Source: Candidatus Sulfotelmatobacter sp.
Lineage (GTDB): Bacteria > Acidobacteriota > Terriglobia > Terriglobales > Acidobacteriaceae
NCBI GenBank assembly: GCA_030037515.1
Contig: JASHRE010000684.1
Coordinates: 1-13,919 of the forward strand
Reading direction: 5' to 3'
Length of the DNA stretch: 13,919 nt
A program made the translations under genes and the position numbers. The notes below the pieces were generated by a model. That model was not told where the DNA came from. It searched no databases and worked only from the letters and a program-made list of their open reading frames with translations. Shown in pieces: positions 12,690 to 13,919 of this stretch (position 1 is its first letter; each line of letters begins with the position of its first letter).

Positions 12690-13919
12690 GTGAGCCCTTC
12701 ACTTGCCAGTTTGGTTTGTGCCTGTGCGATCGCTGGACTCTTCTACCTCGGACGGGACGAGTCCGTCCACACCTCTAAAGCTCTCTGGCTGCCGGTCGCG
12801 TATTTATGGATCATTGGATCAAGGCCGGTATCAGTTTGGCTAGGGGTCTCCCCACCAGCCGGAACTACCGCGCCGCTCGATGGTAGTCCGCTTGACGCAC
12901 TTGTTTTTGGGCTTCTTTTAGCCGCAGCCGCAGTTGTCCTCATTAGGCGGGGCAGGCGGGCGCTTACTTTTCTCACTGCCAATCGGCCCCTACTGATTTA
13001 CTTCTTCTACTGCCTTGTTAGTGTCAGTTGGTCATACCATCCCGAGGTTGCATTCAAGCGCTGGATTAAGGCCATTGGCGACCTGGCGATGGTCTTGATC
13101 ATCGTTACAGATAGGCAGCCAGTCGCCGCGCTTCGGCGCATATTCTCTCGCGTCGGCTTCCTTCTGTTGCCCGCTTCGGTGTTGCTCATCAAATATTACG
13201 GGAACCTAGGCCGGGCTTACACTCCCGACGGGGTGCCGATGAACATCGGCGTGACCATGCACAAGAACATACTGGGCATCACGGTACTGGTAATATCGCT
13301 GGGGGCCTTGTGGGAAATTCTCAGGCTCCTGCACACCAAGAGGCAACCCAGCCGCGGTCAGAATTTGTTGGCGCAAGCCACTCTGCTCGCGTTCGGCATC
13401 GCACTGTTTGGTCTGGCTGACTGCTCAACCGGTATTGCATGTTTTGTCCTCGGCGGTGGACTCATCCTCGCGACACATCTGCGCGCCATCAGGCGTCGGG
13501 GGCCTGCCCGAATACACGGTCTCTGTTTGATGATCCTTCTTATTGGAGGAGCTGCTTTCCTTCTTGGCGGCGAGGGAGACGTCGCGCATGCTCTGGGCAG
13601 AGAGTCGAATCTTTCGGGGCGAACGGAAATCTGGGCGGCTCTGATTTCCGTAGCGCCCAACCCGCTGCTTGGCGCCGGATTCGAAAGTTTCTGGACGGGA
13701 CCCGACGTGGAAAAATTTGGGCGCAGCCTGCCAAACTATTGGCACCCTGAAACTCTCAACGAAGCGCACAACGGTTATATAGAAACCTACTTAAACCTGG
13801 GCTGGGTCGGCGTGTGCCTAATTGTGCTTGTTCTGATCAGCGGTTATCGCCGCGCAGCCCGGGCTCTTAAGCGCGAACCCGAGATTGGCCGCTTGAGTCT
13901 AGCTTACATAGTTGTTGGC
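12690..13919 (+). CDS. O-antigen ligase / EPS polymerase family membrane protein (3' end outside window)
   Basis: The frame from the GTG at 12690 stays open for 410 codons to the window end; the preceding in-frame stop is at 12639. The product is a multi-pass inner-membrane protein with about ten hydrophobic segments in the visible part (for example about 4-20, 69-85, 128-140, 152-168, 190-212, 229-264, 277-293 and 370-388). Wzy/WaaL (ExoQ-like) signatures are present: SWSYHPEVAFKRWIKAIGD (113-131), NLSGRTEIW (307-315) in the predicted large periplasmic loop, NPLLGAGFESFW (324-335) and HNGYIETYLNLGWVGV (360-375). Proteins of this type either polymerise lipid-linked repeat units or ligate glycan to an acceptor; with a Wzz-type protein and an initiating PGT nearby, polymerase is the likelier role (inference). 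It is the only candidate polymerase in the window. Confidence 0.9.
   Translation, partial: MSPSLASLVCACAIAGLFYLGRDESVHTSKALWLPVAYLWIIGSRPVSVWLGVSPPAGTTAPLDGSPLDALVFGLLLAAAAVVLIRRGRRALTFLTANRPLLIYFFYCLVSVSWSYHPEVAFKRWIKAIGDLAMVLIIVTDRQPVAALRRIFSRVGFLLLPASVLLIKYYGNLGRAYTPDGVPMNIGVTMHKNILGITVLVISLGALWEILRLLHTKRQPSRGQNLLAQATLLAFGIALFGLADCSTGIACFVLGGGLILATHLRAIRRRGPARIHGLCLMILLIGGAAFLLGGEGDVAHALGRESNLSGRTEIWAALISVAPNPLLGAGFESFWTGPDVEKFGRSLPNYWHPETLNEAHNGYIETYLNLGWVGVCLIVLVLISGYRRAARALKREPEIGRLSLAYIVVG

Noticed and set aside
1..13919. CRISPR arrays, tRNA/rRNA genes, insertion sequences, defence systems
   Set aside because: No regularly spaced repeats, no cloverleaf or rRNA-like segments, and no transposase, integrase or nuclease signature was seen on either strand.

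Overview
The window is a stretch of an exopolysaccharide (EPS) or surface-glycan biosynthesis locus. All supported genes lie on the + strand, mostly in overlapping or nearly touching order. The organism looks like a member of the Acidobacteriota (class Terriglobia). I infer this from the protein flavour (the outer-membrane barrel type, the ExoQ-like polymerase, and a sigma-54 activator next to exosortase-type EPS genes), the moderately high G+C and the gene order. No rRNA or marker gene is present to prove it.

Region 1 (1-830) is the C-terminal part of a sigma-54 enhancer-binding protein: the AAA+ domain from Walker B onward plus a Fis-type helix-turn-helix. Several of its nucleotide-sensing positions are unusual.

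Region 2 (814-6404) is the export and length-control machine. In order it encodes a periplasmic Wza-type export protein, an outer-membrane beta-barrel, a Wzz/GNVR chain-length protein with an extra C-terminal membrane helix, an ExeA/GspA-like AAA ATPase of the type found in exosortase (XrtA/PEP-CTERM) loci, and a BY-type tyrosine autokinase. This set is the usual core of exosortase-associated EPS loci, but no exosortase or PEP-CTERM protein lies in the window.

Region 3 (6476-8741) starts the repeat unit. It holds an initiating phosphoglycosyl transferase fused to what looks like a GGDEF domain that has lost its signature, followed by a Gfo/Idh/MocA sugar dehydrogenase.

Region 4 (8742-12343) opens with a 224-base gap carrying an essentially perfect -24/-12 (sigma-54) promoter. 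It drives a WbpD-like acetyltransferase, a WbpE-like aminotransferase, a family 2 glycosyltransferase and a SAM methyltransferase. The dehydrogenase, aminotransferase and acetyltransferase together match three consecutive steps towards a UDP-2,3-diacetamido-sugar uronic acid. The 6-dehydrogenase that should start the pathway is not in the window.

Region 5 (12344-13919) is a 346-base non-coding stretch of unusual composition followed by the first 410 codons of an O-antigen ligase/polymerase-like membrane protein that runs off the window end.

Working model (inference): nucleotide sugars are made by the wbp-like enzymes, the PGT and glycosyltransferase build a lipid-linked unit, and the Wzy/WaaL-like protein polymerises or ligates it. 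The Wzz, kinase and ATPase proteins set length and the Wza-type and barrel proteins export it. The sigma-54 activator at the left edge is the obvious candidate to act on the promoter at 8884. No tRNA, rRNA, CRISPR array, insertion sequence or intact mobile element was seen.
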